From: Eupeodes corollae
Taxonomy: Eukaryota > Arthropoda > Insecta > Diptera > Syrphidae
DNA length: 64,000 bases
Assembly (NCBI RefSeq): GCF_945859685.1
Contig: NC_079148.1
Coordinates: 3,162,001-3,226,000, forward strand
Reading direction: 5' to 3'
The position numbers and the translations under genes were made by a program. Under the pieces are notes generated by a model. The model searched no databases. It saw only the letters and a program-made list of their open reading frames with translations, and was not told the origin of the DNA. This document shows, piece after piece, positions 48,324 through 59,446 of the stretch; the first letter of the stretch is position 1, and each line of letters opens with the position of its first letter.

Positions 48324-51300
48324 CAAGTCTGTTGTCACCCAAGGCGGTTGACAACAGCCCACAGATTTGCAAGGAAAGCCGCCTTTTCATTTTTGATAAG
48401 GAAACCCATCAAAAGTTCTTGCTCGACTCTGGCTCCACAATATGCGTTTTGCCTCGCTCCAATGATTGCTCAAACCAGAGAGGAGAAACAACACTTCTCG
48501 TGGCTAACAACTCGCCAATACATACTTACGGCAACAAAACCCTCACGCTCAACATCGGTCTTCGGAGAGCCATCACTTGGCCCTTCATAATTGCAGACGT
48601 CAAAACAGCAATCATTGGAGCAGATTTACTGGCACACTATGGCCTCTTGATCGATCTTAAGGCTAAACGCATCATCGACAGGACAACAACACTGACGGCG
48701 CTTGGGAGAATTGAGTCGACCGACGTCACCAGACTACTTTCCATTAATGGACCTGATACCTACATTAGTCTGGTGAACCAATTCATCCTTGCCAACAATA
48801 ACAGTTCCAAACCGAAGGCCACTACGATGCAACACCATATAACAACCACAGGTCAGCCAAACGCCGAACGTCCGAGACGACTCTCTGGAGAAAAGTTGAA
48901 ACAGGCCAAAACCGACATTGAGAACTTCGTAAAAAAAGGATATTGTCGCGTATCCAGTAGTCCTTGGGCTAGTCCCATCCATCTCGTAGAGAAGAAAACC
49001 GGCGGATGGAGATGTTGTGGTGATTATCGCCGCTTAAATGCACAAACTCAGCCCGATAGATACCCGATACCACACATCATGGACTTCACCGAAAATCTGC
49101 ACAACAAATCTTTTTTCTCAATTTTGGACATGGACAAGGCGTACTACCAGATTCCAATGGCACCTGAAGATATCGAAAAGACAGCGATCACAACTCCTTT
49201 TGGATTGTTTGAGTTTGTGGTAATGCCATTTGGACTGAAGAATGCGACTCAAACATTCCAAAGGTTTATGGATATGGTTCTTCGCAACTTGGACTTCGTT
49301 TTCTGTTACATAGACGATATTCTGATCGCCTCAAACTCAGAAGAAGAGCACAAACAGCACGTCAGTCAAGTCTTGCAACGTCTCCAAGAGTATGGTTTGG
49401 TAATAAACATATCAAAATGCCAATTTGCGAAGTCTGAGGTCATATATCTTGGACACACCATCAACAAATTTGGTTGCAAGCCACCAGAAGATCGAATTGA
49501 CGCCATTTCCAACTATCCAAAGCCAAACACCATAGCCGAACTACGTCGCTTCCTGGGAATCATTAATTATTATCGTCGCTACATACCAAACTGCGCCCAC
49601 ATGCAAGCACCATTGAATGGACTCATAAAGGATTCAAAGAAGAACGACAAACGGCCTGTTCCTTGGAACCCTCTTGCTGAAAAGGCTTTCCAAGAGTGCA
49701 AAAACAGCATCAAAGAGACAACTCTGCTTTCACACCTCAACCAAAATGCATCACTGGTACTCACAACGGATGCTTCAGACACCGCAATCGGTGCCAAGCT
49801 AGAGCAAAAAGATTCCGACCAGAACAAACCCATTGGATTCTTTTCCTCGAAGCTTTCAAGTGCTCAGACTCGGTATAGTACTTATGATCGGGAGTTACTT
49901 GCCGTCTACCTTGCTATACAATTCTTCAAGCACATACTGGATGGTCGTCGCTTCGTAGTGCAGACTGATCACAAGCCATTAACCTACGCTTTTCAACAAC
50001 GCTCAGACAAAGCTCCTCAACGTCGATTGAGACAATTGGATTTTATATCACAGTTCACTACCGATATAATTTACCTCCCCGGACAAGACAATACCGTAGC
50101 TGATGCGTTATCACGAGTGAATGCCATATCAATGCCTTCGCAGTTCGATCAACGGGAATTGCATCTTTCACAACTGCTCGACCCCGAACTACGCGAACTT
50201 CTAAGGTTTGGGAACACTTCCCTCAAACTGACCAAATTGACCTTGGAACCTGGTGTTAAAATCTACTGTGACATTTCGGACAACGCAATTCGACCCTACA
50301 TACCATCCACTCTGCGTCGAAAAGCTTTCGAATCCATACACAACTTGTCTCATCCCAGCGGAAGATCAACCAGTCAACAACTCAGAGAAAAGTACATTTG
50401 GCCGAACATAAAAAAAGATGCACTGGAATGGTCTCGCACTTGCATCCAATGCCAACGATCGAAAGTGAGCCGACACACTAAGCTTTCACCTGAGTCAATC
50501 AACGTTCCAGACCAACGTTTCACACACGTACACATCGACCTGATTGTTCTTCCACTGTGCCAAGGAAACCGATACTGCCTAACGATGATCGACCGATTCA
50601 GCAGATGGCCGGAAGCCATACCCCTACAGGACATGAGTGCAGAGACAGTCGCAACAGCGTTCTACAACCATTGGGTTGCTCGATTTGGTTCACCAACTAC
50701 TATCACAACCGACCAAGGCACCCAATTTGAGTCGGCCCTCTTCTCAGCACTGATGAAGATGATTGGAACAACGAGGATACGAACTTCACCTTACCATCCT
50801 GCCTCAAACGGACTAGTCGAACGATGGCATCGTTCCTTGAAGTCCGCGCTCATGTGCCATGAGGAAACCAACTGGATACAAGCGCTTCCAACAGTGTTAA
50901 TAGGTCTTCGAACAACGTACAAAGAAGACATCAAAGCGTCCGCAGCCGAAATGCTTTACGGAACGAATCTGACGATTCCTGGTGAGTTTTTCGTTGACCA
51001 AGACATTGTTTCTGACCCACAGGTATTCGTCCAAAAGCATCGTGAAGTCATGCGCAAGTTTCGTGCATCTGCGACATCAAATCACCATACGAACTTGAAG
51101 TTATTCATCCCACCTGATCTTCAAAAATGTTCACACGTTTTCCTTCGATGCGATGCGGTGAAGAAGCCACTCGAACAACCATACACTGGCCCTCATCCAG
51201 TTTTAAAACGAATCAATGACCGTCTCTTCACTATCAACGCAAATGGAAGAATTTTAAATATCTCGACAGAACGTTTAAAACCAGCACACATTTTTCCCGA

Positions 51301-51475
51301 AAACTGCGCCAGAGAAGAACAACAAACACCATCATCATCAAGTATTGGTCATCAAACACGAATGGAACCACCATCTAATAATTCAACAAAATATCTTCCA
51401 ATCTTAAAGAAATTTTCTCAACACAAAACAAAATTTGATAAACAACAAAAAGTTCAATTTGTATTTGACACATAA
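48320..51475 (+). CDS. Retrotransposon Pol (protease, RT, RNase H, integrase)
   Basis: The pol frame is open from 48299; translation should enter by frameshift at 48320. Domain order (numbered from 48299): aspartic protease LLDSGSTICVLP near 41; reverse transcriptase with VMPFGLKNATQTFQRFMD and the catalytic YIDD near 337; RNase H LTTDASDTAIGAKL near 489 and DALSRVNA; integrase with a zinc-binding H-x4-H near 681 and CIQC near 720, then the D, D, E residues near 744, 803 and 840. All key residues are present and the frame is uninterrupted, so the copy may be competent. There is no chromodomain. The order PR-RT-RH-IN is that of Ty3/gypsy elements. Confidence 0.93.
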   Translation, partial: LASLLSPKAVDNSPQICKESRLFIFDKETHQKFLLDSGSTICVLPRSNDCSNQRGETTLLVANNSPIHTYGNKTLTLNIGLRRAITWPFIIADVKTAIIGADLLAHYGLLIDLKAKRIIDRTTTLTALGRIESTDVTRLLSINGPDTYISLVNQFILANNNSSKPKATTMQHHITTTGQPNAERPRRLSGEKLKQAKTDIENFVKKGYCRVSSSPWASPIHLVEKKTGGWRCCGDYRRLNAQTQPDRYPIPHIMDFTENLHNKSFFSILDMDKAYYQIPMAPEDIEKTAITTPFGLFEFVVMPFGLKNATQTFQRFMDMVLRNLDFVFCYIDDILIASNSEEEHKQHVSQVLQRLQEYGLVINISKCQFAKSEVIYLGHTINKFGCKPPEDRIDAISNYPKPNTIAELRRFLGIINYYRRYIPNCAHMQAPLNGLIKDSKKNDKRPVPWNPLAEKAFQECKNSIKETTLLSHLNQNASLVLTTDASDTAIGAKLEQKDSDQNKPIGFFSSKLSSAQTRYSTYDRELLAVYLAIQFFKHILDGRRFVVQTDHKPLTYAFQQRSDKAPQRRLRQLDFISQFTTDIIYLPGQDNTVADALSRVNAISMPSQFDQRELHLSQLLDPELRELLRFGNTSLKLTKLTLEPGVKIYCDISDNAIRPYIPSTLRRKAFESIHNLSHPSGRSTSQQLREKYIWPNIKKDALEWSRTCIQCQRSKVSRHTKLSPESINVPDQRFTHVHIDLIVLPLCQGNRYCLTMIDRFSRWPEAIPLQDMSAETVATAFYNHWVARFGSPTTITTDQGTQFESALFSALMKMIGTTRIRTSPYHPASNGLVERWHRSLKSALMCHEETNWIQALPTVLIGLRTTYKEDIKASAAEMLYGTNLTIPGEFFVDQDIVSDPQVFVQKHREVMRKFRASATSNHHTNLKLFIPPDLQKCSHVFLRCDAVKKPLEQPYTGPHPVLKRINDRLFTINANGRILNISTERLKPAHIFPENCAREEQQTPSSSSIGHQTRMEPPSNNSTKYLPILKKFSQHKTKFDKQQKVQFVFDT

Positions 51476-51497
51476 ATTCTATCGTCCCTTCGGTACT

Positions 51498-51510
51498 AGA
51501 GGGGGAGTGA
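51498..51510 (+). other. Polypurine tract
   Basis: AGAGGGGGAGTGA lies directly before the 3' LTR, the expected site for plus-strand priming. Confidence 0.75.
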
Positions 51511-51779
51511 TGTGGCGGTCCTGACATCTATGTGACAACTCTGATGACTAAACTCAAAGTCACCGCTCACTCACAGGAGGCTCTGCAATCGGTTGAAAGC
51601 AAAATTCAAATATTGTGACCAACGATTTTGTCTCAGACTGCAGCTGCCGATTTTATAATTATAGACATTCAATAAAACTTCGATGTCCAGAGTGGTTCAG
51701 TTTTTGTTATATTCCGAAAAATAAATATTTTAATTTGTAATTTATTACATCTTGTGTTTCATTGGTACAACACACCAAA
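51511..51779 (+). repeat. 3' LTR
   Basis: Base-by-base reading found no difference from the 5' LTR. It is followed by GAAC, the second copy of the target duplication. Confidence 0.9.
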
Positions 51780-51984
51780 GAACTTACGAACTGTAAGTTG
51801 TCTTGTTCAGCAAACTGAGTTCGCAATAAATTTGCTCATCTCTGATTAAAACAGAGAATGAAATCTGAACTTATATTTCTTGTTGAACTTAAAAACGCAA
51901 TGAAATTTATGTAAGACCGCAATTTCCTGTTAAACAAAAGTGTAGATAATGTCTGTGGCTTTTTGTAGTTCTTGATGACGATGG

Positions 51985-52512
51985 CATTGATGGTGATACA
52001 ATAGAATGCAATGTTAGTTGTTTTTGCATAAAGCCTTTGCTCAGGATCAAGTTTCCTGAAGGAACATGCACATGACTTTGCATGGATAATTGCGTCATCT
52101 TCATCGTCAATTTTGTTCATCGACTCAAGACTTGTTTCGGATTGTTGCTGCATTTAGGCCGAATTTCATAAAACAAATGTGAATTTGAAAACAATGCTTA
52201 ACTTACAAATATTTACCTTTAACGCTTCAACATCGAAATCTACTATTGAGACGCTTTTGGAAGCCTCTTCTTGGTCTCGAAGAAAATCCAACTCGTAAAA
52301 ATACCATAACGCTGTAATATAAACATCTTCTCCTACATCTTCAGATTTTAGGGAATCGGCTACTTTTCTCAGCTACCGACGGTAGCACGTTCTGATGTTA
52401 GTTATTTTTTTTTTAATTATGGCCATGGTACCGTCAGGGTCAATTTCTTTATACTTCTCTTAAAATAGATCCCATGCCTGGTTTTTCTTCATTTTATTCC
52501 GATATTCGGTCC
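51985..52512 (-). pseudogene. MADF-BESS gene remnant with an intact intron
   Basis: Minus strand. The MADF part (52217-52512) reads TEYRNKMKKNQAWDLF, EIDPDGTMAIIKKKITNIRT, CYRR, KVADSLKSEDVGEDVYITAL and WYFYELDFLRDQEE in one frame broken by TAA and TAG. A GTAAAT...TGCAG intron (52148-52216) leads to the BESS exon QQSETSLES and SFRKLDPEQRLYAK. Two stops make it nonfunctional. It is probably the accessory gene of a Harbinger-type transposon; a host MADF-BESS pseudogene is the alternative. Confidence 0.6.
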
Positions 52513-52711
52513 TTTTTATTTTTCAAATAGCATTTAAATTCAAAAATTCGACTGACGCTGTTTTGACAGCAAATCAACCAACTTGTCCTCATACAGTTCA
52601 ATTGAGTTGAAGGACTTTACATTCAACTTCAAAAGATTTTGATTTTTTTTACACTAACCATTCAATAGGCAACCAGGCAATATTTTATAAAAAAATTAAG
52701 TCGAGTAAAAC

Positions 52712-52835
52712 TGTAGGTCTTTTCCATCTCTGACAACAGTACTGGCACACAGGAATTATTGAGAGTTGTCAGTCACTAGGAAGAACATAACTAGTTATCA
52801 AACGGACTGTTGCGCCACCAAATTTATTTTTTTAA
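52712..52835 (+). repeat. SINE 3' half
   Basis: Starts at ACTGTAGGTC, includes CTGACAACAGTACTGGCACA and ends ACGGACTGTTGCGCCACC with an AAATTTATTTT tail, matching the 3' half of the copy at 40013-40233. Confidence 0.6.
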
Positions 52836-52901
52836 TTCGAATAATACTTGTTTTAATATATAATTGTGATTATGTTCTAATAAATATCCATCATTTAAGG
52901 A

Positions 52902-53256
52902 ATGGCTGAAAAACAAAATTTAAAACGGAGCAGATCGTCAAATTGGACGATGAAAATGAAGGAGCTACAAGTCTAATTGTACGATGGCAATGAAGGAGCT
53001 ACAAGTCGAAGCAGCGCATTGTATAGATTATAAGCTAAAAGTTTGGCAACGCCGAAACAAGTAAGAGACCGATGGATCCGTTTCAAACAGGATGCGCTTA
53101 CCAATTTAAGCCAATCGATCTCAGAGTTTGACCGTTGTTGAAAAACCTTGTAAGGAACGTTCTGAAATCGTTTATGAAATTGCTGAAATTTCCGCTCTGG
53201 ATTTTGTTGAAGATACCGGAGAATTTGATTGCCAGCCTTTTTTAACAAGTCAATAA
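52902..53256 (+). pseudogene. Myb/SANT-like DNA-binding protein remnant
   Basis: Starting at MAEKQNLKRSRSSNWTMKMK it contains ATPKQVRDRWIRFKQDALTN and SQSISEFDR (the C-terminal part of a Myb/SANT-like domain of the zeste type), then AEISALDFVEDTGEFDCQPF and a stop. A 30-bp tandem duplication (GGAGCTACAAGTC twice, about 52960 and 52996) and frameshifts disrupt it. Confidence 0.5.
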
Positions 53257-53460
53257 TAAGTAATTGTTACTCAAAAATTTATTTTGATCCTGTTTTTTCT
53301 CTCAAAAATTTCGAACCATTTATTATTTTGAACTCTCAATAGTTTTAATTTAAATATTGTATAATTTAATTTTAATCAAATATTTTTGTTTTATTTATGT
53401 TTGCAAATTTTACTATTGACAATTCAATGCTGTCTTTTTGACCGAGAATGTAGTAGAATT

Positions 53461-54298
53461 TGGGCCTTACCAATAATTATTGACTAAACAAGCGTTTTGA
53501 TAAAATCCACGTTAAACTTTAGTTTACAAGTTTATTTGTGTGTTAACCAATAACCAAATTAAACACGTCTTTAACTAAACTGTGCTCTATTACATTGTCT
53601 ACTACAATTGTTGCCAAACAGACAGCCGCTGTCGAAATGACATTCCCCACGTTCGGGATGCTAACAGATACGTATCCGAATCCAAACAAAAAATTCAAAT
53701 AAATTTACATTTCCTATGAGTGAATCGCATCGCTATCAAATTCCGCATTATATAATTGGAAGTCCACTGACGACATTGCAGATATTTCAATGTTGATCTC
53801 AGAAGGTTCTTTTTTAGCCGATTCCATTGCTCTCTTATTTGATTGGCTGTAAAGCAATAGCCAGTGGCATTGAACATTTCCTGAATGCTCTGCCAAGCTC
53901 CAAATTTAGCTTTGAGTGTTTTTCCATCATTGAATTTACTCTCCACTGTCATAGAAAACGGTTTCACTGCAACAGATAAAAGAAACATACGAACAATTTG
54001 TTTTGCTACCAGCTGTCAGAATGACAGCACAAACATGACGTTTACACTTAATCACGAAGTAAAACACGAATTTCTCTACTCTAAAATTTGGAGTGACGTT
54101 TAGCGTTAAGCTCACTATTAAATTGATTATTGGTATGGTTCAATATTTAGAGTCCACTTAAATATTTAAGTCGTCACTAAATTTGATTATTGGTAAGGCC
54201 CATTGTAATAGAAGGCTAATTAGTAAAAGACGTGTTTATTTTGGTTATTAGTTTACACGCAAATTAACTCACGTTTAGCGATTTATTAATGGTTAGGC
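53461..54298. mobile_element. Non-autonomous element with long terminal inverted repeats
   Basis: Left end 53461-53580 (GGCCTTACCAATAATTATTG, CTAAACAAGCG, ACCAATAACCAAATTAAACA, CGTCTTT) is matched in reverse complement by 54215-54298 (AAAGACGTGTTTATTTTGGT and TTAATGGTTAGGC). A further copy of ATTATTGGTAAGGCCC occurs at 54184-54199. It encloses a minus-strand Myb/SANT-like frame. Affiliation with Harbinger is inferred from that gene; the target duplication is unclear. Confidence 0.5.
53695..53988 (-). pseudogene. Myb/SANT-like domain ORF within the long-TIR element
   Basis: About 97 codons with KTLKAKFGAWQSIQEMFNAT and TANQIREQWNRLKKNL, the helix 2-3 region of a Myb/SANT-like (zeste-type) DNA-binding domain. 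It is too short for a whole accessory protein; the upstream part is missing. It could be functional only as a fragment. Confidence 0.45.
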
Positions 54299-54303
54299 AA
54301 TAA

Positions 54304-54652
54304 TGGCTGAATCACAAACATGATTCAGCTTCGGCTTCACCTGACGTTTACGAGTTCAGCCATAGGAATTCAATGCATGCTATCACAATTAAGCTTCGAC
54401 CTCACGTTTTATTTGACAATCGTAGGAAAAAGAACGTAATGTAACGTAATGTTACTCTAAACGGAAGCTCAAGTTCAATTATCTGAACATTTGCTTTGTC
54501 TGACAGCTCAACAGCTGAACAAAAATGTCAACAAACAAAATATTTGCTCTTTGCAGGGATGAAATAATAGAAATGTCATTCAAAGCAATCTCGAAGCAGT
54601 CCCACCGTAACGCAGACGAAGTCGAAGCTGAAGCGTGTTTGTGATTCAGTCA
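54304..54652. mobile_element. 349-bp MITE with TAA target duplication
   Basis: The ends are inverted repeats of about 45 bp: TGGCTGAATCACAAACATGA on the left against TGACTGAATCACAAACACGC (reverse complement of the right), both continuing with CTTCAGCTTCGRCTTC-like sequence. TAA is present on both sides (54301-54303, 54653-54655). A 3-bp TWA duplication is the Harbinger hallmark. No coding. A truncated copy lies at 18985-19258. Confidence 0.65.
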
Positions 54653-54909
54653 TAAGAGTTTTTCCAAACTCACTAATTAAAATCGTGCTCAGTTTTTTCT
54701 ACCGTGAGTTGAACTGAATGAATGGAGCTTGGTCTCCCTCAGCTACAACCCTGTGCAAGGAAAGAAAATCAATTTTGACATTCCAACTGTCATCCCAACT
54801 CAATTGTCAAAAAATAAAATAAAATTGTTACTATCGTCGTCGTGCCTGAGGACGCAAAATTTTATATTTCTTGAATTTGAATTAAAACTTTAATTTTTCT
54901 CTCTCAAAT

Positions 54910-56844
54910 ATGGGTCGCCGCTCGATAAATACCACTAAAAGTGGTAAATACATGAATCCCACAGATCAAGCCAGTAAGTTATATCAAAACCTATTAAAAT
55001 TCAGTTCTCTAACATGAACTTAACAACTTCTCTAGGAAAGGAAGCCCGTAAAAAGGAATTGAAGAAGAACAAACGCCAACGACAAATGGTCCGGGCAGCT
55101 GTCCTCAAAAACAAAGATCCCGGTCAGATCCTAGAGGAAATGGAGAAAATTGACGAAATGGGTAAGTTGGTCATTCTTCTCATCAATCCAGAGAAATCCA
55201 ATTGACTCTTTTCAATCTCTTTTTGGGATGTGTACACAGAGTACAATGTGATGCAGCCATCTCCATTGAATGAAAAGGTCCTGCGAGACAAGCGGAAAAA
55301 GCTTAAGGAAACCTTTGATCGTGTCATGCGTCTATACGTAAGTGAGGGGAGATAATCCCATTTAGGAGAATATTTTTATGTTAGTTCTGTTTTGTAGCAC
55401 ACCGATGATCCAGAACATTGGGCAGAGCTGAAGCGAAAAGAAGTGGACTATGAAAAGAAGCGCCTGAAGAAACAGCAGTACTACGAGAGCGTGAAGCACG
55501 CTCAGAGCGTCCAAATCGATGAGATTCCTCTTCCGGCTCAGGTGAGTGCGACTTTGTAGCTTTAAATGTGGTTATCAATTCTGAGGCCTTTTATTTGAAC
55601 AACTTTAACTCTATCCATAGGTAAATGCAACGCCAGGATTAGTTGTGTCATTTCCTGGTCCTCCTAATCGATTTCCGCCGCCACCTGCCTCCTTGTCTCT
55701 ACCACCATTTGCACCTGGTGCTCCACCAGGAGTTCTTCGCAAACCAAATGATATGGTAAGGCCCAGACACTAAATTCTCCTTGTCATTTAGCTCATCCTA
55801 TTCCATTATCATAGCCATCAAAACCTGAGGAAAAACTCGCAGATTCGAAAAAACTCGACCCGCCTGGAGTACCTCCGGGTCCACCGCCTGATTTACATGA
55901 GTTTTCAGATCTGGACACCGATGCGGAGAACGACGAGCCACTTCTGAGGGATCCCATCAAGAGACCAAGAACAGTCTCCGGCACAGATCCAACCAAAGGC
56001 AAGGACGGAGAAGATATCCCCAAACCGAATGCCCTGCAACAACGGATGCTGGCCATTTCTGGTCAAAATATTGACGAATTCATGAAGGAAATGGAGAATG
56101 TCCACAAGAAGAAGGAGAAAGAACGCGCAGCCGGCCGCAAAGGCAGCGAAAGCGACACCAAAGACGACACCGATGAGTCCGACGAAAGTTCCGATGAAGA
56201 TAGTGATACAAGTCGCTCGAAGTCCGATGACGAATCACCAGAGATTCCTCATGTCGCTATTCCGTTGCCTCCAACTATTTCCGCACCCAGTGTGCCAGCT
56301 CCTCCGTTGGCCCTACCCGGAGGCCCACCACTACCTCCGCCAGCTGGTCTACCTCCGCCAATGATGTTTCGACCTCCGCCGCTACGTCCGGGAATTCCTC
56401 CGAACTTTGGCATGCGCATGCCACCTGGACCTCCGCCCGGAGGAAGACCTGGTATGGGTGGAATGCCGCGGATGAACATCCGTATGCCACCAGGGCCTCC
56501 ACCCGGAATGCCCCCACGCATGATGCACAACAACAAGAACCAGCCACACAAGGATACTAAAGGAGTGACGATAATCACGGCCAAACCTCAAATTAGGTAA
56601 ACAAACAAATTCAAATCATTTGCTTTCCGATATCGTAACTGTTTTGCTTTTCAGGAATCTGAGTGCCGATGTGACTCGCTTCGTTCCATCTGCTTTGAGG
56701 GTTAAGCGCGAAGATAAAATGAGGCCTCAAGCCAAGATTAAGCAATACACACAGGAGCCAAAGCCAATTTCAGAGATTAACAAAGGTGCCACCAAGGACG
56801 ATGCTTATATGCAATTTATGAACGAAATGCAAGGACTCTTGTAG
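54910..56844 (+). CDS. Wbp11: Wbp11 (WW domain-binding protein 11)
   Basis: Seven exons (54910-54973, 55036-55161, 55240-55337, 55398-55541, 55621-55755, 55815-56596, 56655-56844) join in phase to 512 residues. The conserved N-terminus MGRRSINTTKSGKYMNPTDQ and the basic KEARKKELKKNKRQRQMVRA block mark the Wbp11 family. A coiled-coil-like KVLRDKRKKLKETFDRVMRL, Pro-rich segments with repeated PPGPPP motifs (binding sites for WW and SH3 domains), an acidic Ser/Asp stretch and the conserved C-terminal DVTRFVPSALRVKRE and YMQFMNEMQGLL follow. Family role (known): nuclear, associates with the spliceosome through WW proteins of the PQBP1 type. All introns are 60-80 bp. No defects seen. Confidence 0.93.
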
Positions 56845-58539
56845 TCTTTTGTGTTTTGTTTTCTTTCTTTTTGTTTGTGAATAGAAGTTAGGAGAACTCA
56901 TGAAAGTATAGAATATAAAATATAATATAAACGAAATAACGGTAGAACAGTCTTTTTAACAACGGGTTAAGTTGGGTTTTTCTTCTTGCGAGTTCTTAAA
57001 GGTGAAAGTTGCTATTCGGTGACAGATGAAATTGTGAGGACGGACGTAAGTGTTCGTGCCTTGGTTTTAAGTTACTGGAACTGATGGAGGAATGGAGCTG
57101 GCTGTTTTAAAAAAGCTTAAGTGATTATTTAATGTTCAAAGCTCTGTTTTGAAAACTTTCGAAGGGGCTTCAGTAACATACTGAAGCACCAACCCAGGCT
57201 TAAGACGTTAAATATGTTTTATTGATTGCAGCCATATATGAAGGAATTCGAAACGTGACCAGTAGATTAGATAAAGGATGAAATCTTATTTAGAGGCTTA
57301 GCAGTCTCTAAACAACTAATAACAAATGTAATGGCTTTGGCAATGAGAGTAGAAACCCAGGAATATGTAGGCAATTTGTTGTTGTAGTTTTAGTTAATGC
57401 ATACATTTTCTTCTTTTGAATAAGTGCGTTGTAAGCCTTTATGAAAGCATTTTTGGGGGTTCAGTTAGTTATTGGCTCTTAACAACGGAAGCTTAACACT
57501 TTTTCTTTGAAAAACAAACTCTTTTCTGGTCAGATCGAATCGTGATTAATCTTTTGCTTTGATGCTTAGAATCCCATACGAAGATCAAATGTGCGCTAGA
57601 GTCTACGGCACTAGGAAGGAATACCATTTAAAGATTCTGAAATAATTATTGAGGCTAACTATGTTAGCTTTCTCGTATTGCTAAACAGTCCTTAATAGCG
57701 AGTTCTTTAAGTTTTGAGTTTTGAATGAGCAATTAAAATATGCACCCCAAGGCCGGGTGTGTCTAGCAAAGGCGATTTCAAGGCCTATTTTAGTTATTCA
57801 ATTTTTTTTAGAACAATGTTGGCCAGCAAGGCATCGTCTAACAGTTTAATTAATTCTATTTTTCAACAATTTCAGTCTACTTATTCTAAACAAAGGCGTG
57901 AACCTTTTGAAAAAAATTTGATCAAAAAGGAATATACATAAATTTAAAACTGGAGACAGAATCTCTTCTCACTTCAATTCTCGAGAGATTTAAAGCTTTT
58001 ACATAAAATTAATTGATATGAAACTTTTATTTATGCTTTTCAATTAGCCATTAGTTTAAAGAAAGTGTGACTTCAGCTGTTTTTAGGACATTTATGTTAT
58101 TGAAAATCATTCTTAAATAAGTGCTTAGAGCTCCCGAAGCAAATTCACCTCAAAAAATAGATTTCTTCAATTTATTAAGATCAGCCAACTTTGAAATGGT
58201 TCTTTAATCTCGTTTTAAAAAAAACAAAGTTCTATCAAAAAATAAACTACTTTCATAGCACCTGGTAGGATGTTTTAGTTTAGCGGTAAACAATTTTGTC
58301 TTTGATTTCAGTTTCGTTTCAAATTAATTTTCATTTTTATTTTTCTGTGAACCAATGTTGTTTAGAAGTTTATTCTGTATTTTCAATATAATTCGGTGAC
58401 TTCAAATTTGATAAAACAATTTTACCTGATCATTGAATCGTTCAAAGAATTAAAAACGTTCTAATAAATCGAAGTTTTATTTCAGACTGAGATCTAAATC
58501 AGAGTTCTAACGCCGAGAACATGATGAAAAAATGTGTAC
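56845..58539. other. Wbp11 3' flank and spacer
   Basis: Contains the presumed Wbp11 3' UTR and AT-rich DNA. No gene or repeat could be supported. Confidence 0.4.
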
Positions 58540-58917
58540 CTACGAACTAGGGATGTTGCGAATATTCGCATTCGCAATTGCGGATTATTCACAATAATTC
58601 CAACATCAGCATCCGCATCCGCATCCGCATAAACTGATGCGGAGTTTGTTGCGGATGTTTTTAACGTTTTTTTTTTCAAATTCAAAAAATAAAACCAGCA
58701 CGGCATACTATACCATGATCCATAAAAACGACCCTTTCACCCTTAGCAAAAATTTTAAATTAAAAAATCTCAGTCCCAAATGGGCGAAGACAAAAGCAAC
58801 AACAAGTCATTTGCAATAGTCATAGATTTGAGGATATAAAAGCTCTTGCTAAGTGGCCAGAAGACACAGTTTATTTTTATATATTAAGTGAAAAAGTGAT
58901 ACAAATACAGAACATAA

Positions 58918-59115
58918 ATGCCACCACCAACAAAAAGCAGCATCTGGATCTATTTTAATTTAAATAAAAATGATCGTGACAAGTCCGAATCCAAAATATG
59001 TCAAAAAATATTCTCACGAAAAGGACGCACGACTTCTTCGTTGAAAAACCACTTGAAGTCAAAACACCCAAAAGATTTTCTTTTATTTGAGAGCGCCAAC
59101 AATGAAAATCTTTAA
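58918..59115 (+). pseudogene. hAT transposase N-terminus (BED zinc finger)
   Basis: 65 codons reading SSIWIYFNLNKNDRDKSESK and TTSSLKNHLKSKHPKDF, a BED finger. Only one of the first two zinc-binding cysteines remains (KIC); the first is replaced, so the finger is probably broken. The rest of the transposase core is missing. Confidence 0.65.
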
Positions 59116-59137
59116 AAAAAAGAAATAAGATGCAGGA

Positions 59138-59446
59138 ATGATATTTTTTTATAAACATAAAACAAAGGCTTGCTTCAGAAGCGATATGGAAATGATGCTA
59201 AATTCATCAACTGAAGATGAAAGTGAAGGAGAATCTGATAACGCTAGTCACGAAGCACTTCTCCGAAGGGAGTTAGCATGTAACCGAAATAAAAGAAGAC
59301 TAAAGTTGGATAATAATCCACTTGATTGGTGGAAAGTCCATCAAACAGACTTTAAAAGGCTCTCTAAAGTTGCACTGAGGTATTTACCACTTCCACCAGC
59401 CAGTATTCTCAGCGAACAACTATTTAGCGGATCTGGATTAATATAA
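59138..59446 (+). pseudogene. hAT transposase C-terminal dimerisation domain
   Basis: About 100 codons ending NPLDWWKVHQTDFKRLSKVA and RYLPLPPASILSEQLFSGSG, the hAT C-terminal dimerisation block (SERxFSxxG in most members). The open frame is preserved although the catalytic DDE part between this and the BED region is absent. Confidence 0.75.

Larger units (their letters stand above)
47132..51779 (+). mobile_element. Full-length Ty3/gypsy LTR retrotransposon, CsRn1-like
   Basis: The 4648-bp element has two 269-bp LTRs that I read as identical, a tRNA-Trp-type primer binding site, intact gag and pol in a -1 arrangement, a polypurine tract and a GAAC target duplication (47128-47131 and 51780-51783). 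The CHCC-type Gag zinc motif and tRNA-Trp primer are characteristics recalled for the CsRn1 lineage. No env-like third gene is present. Identical LTRs and open frames indicate a recent insertion, about 0.7 kb downstream of Gcna in the same orientation. Confidence 0.92.

Noticed and set aside
56249..56584. Gly-rich minus-strand frame opposite Wbp11
   Set aside because: It is the antisense of the proline-rich coding region.
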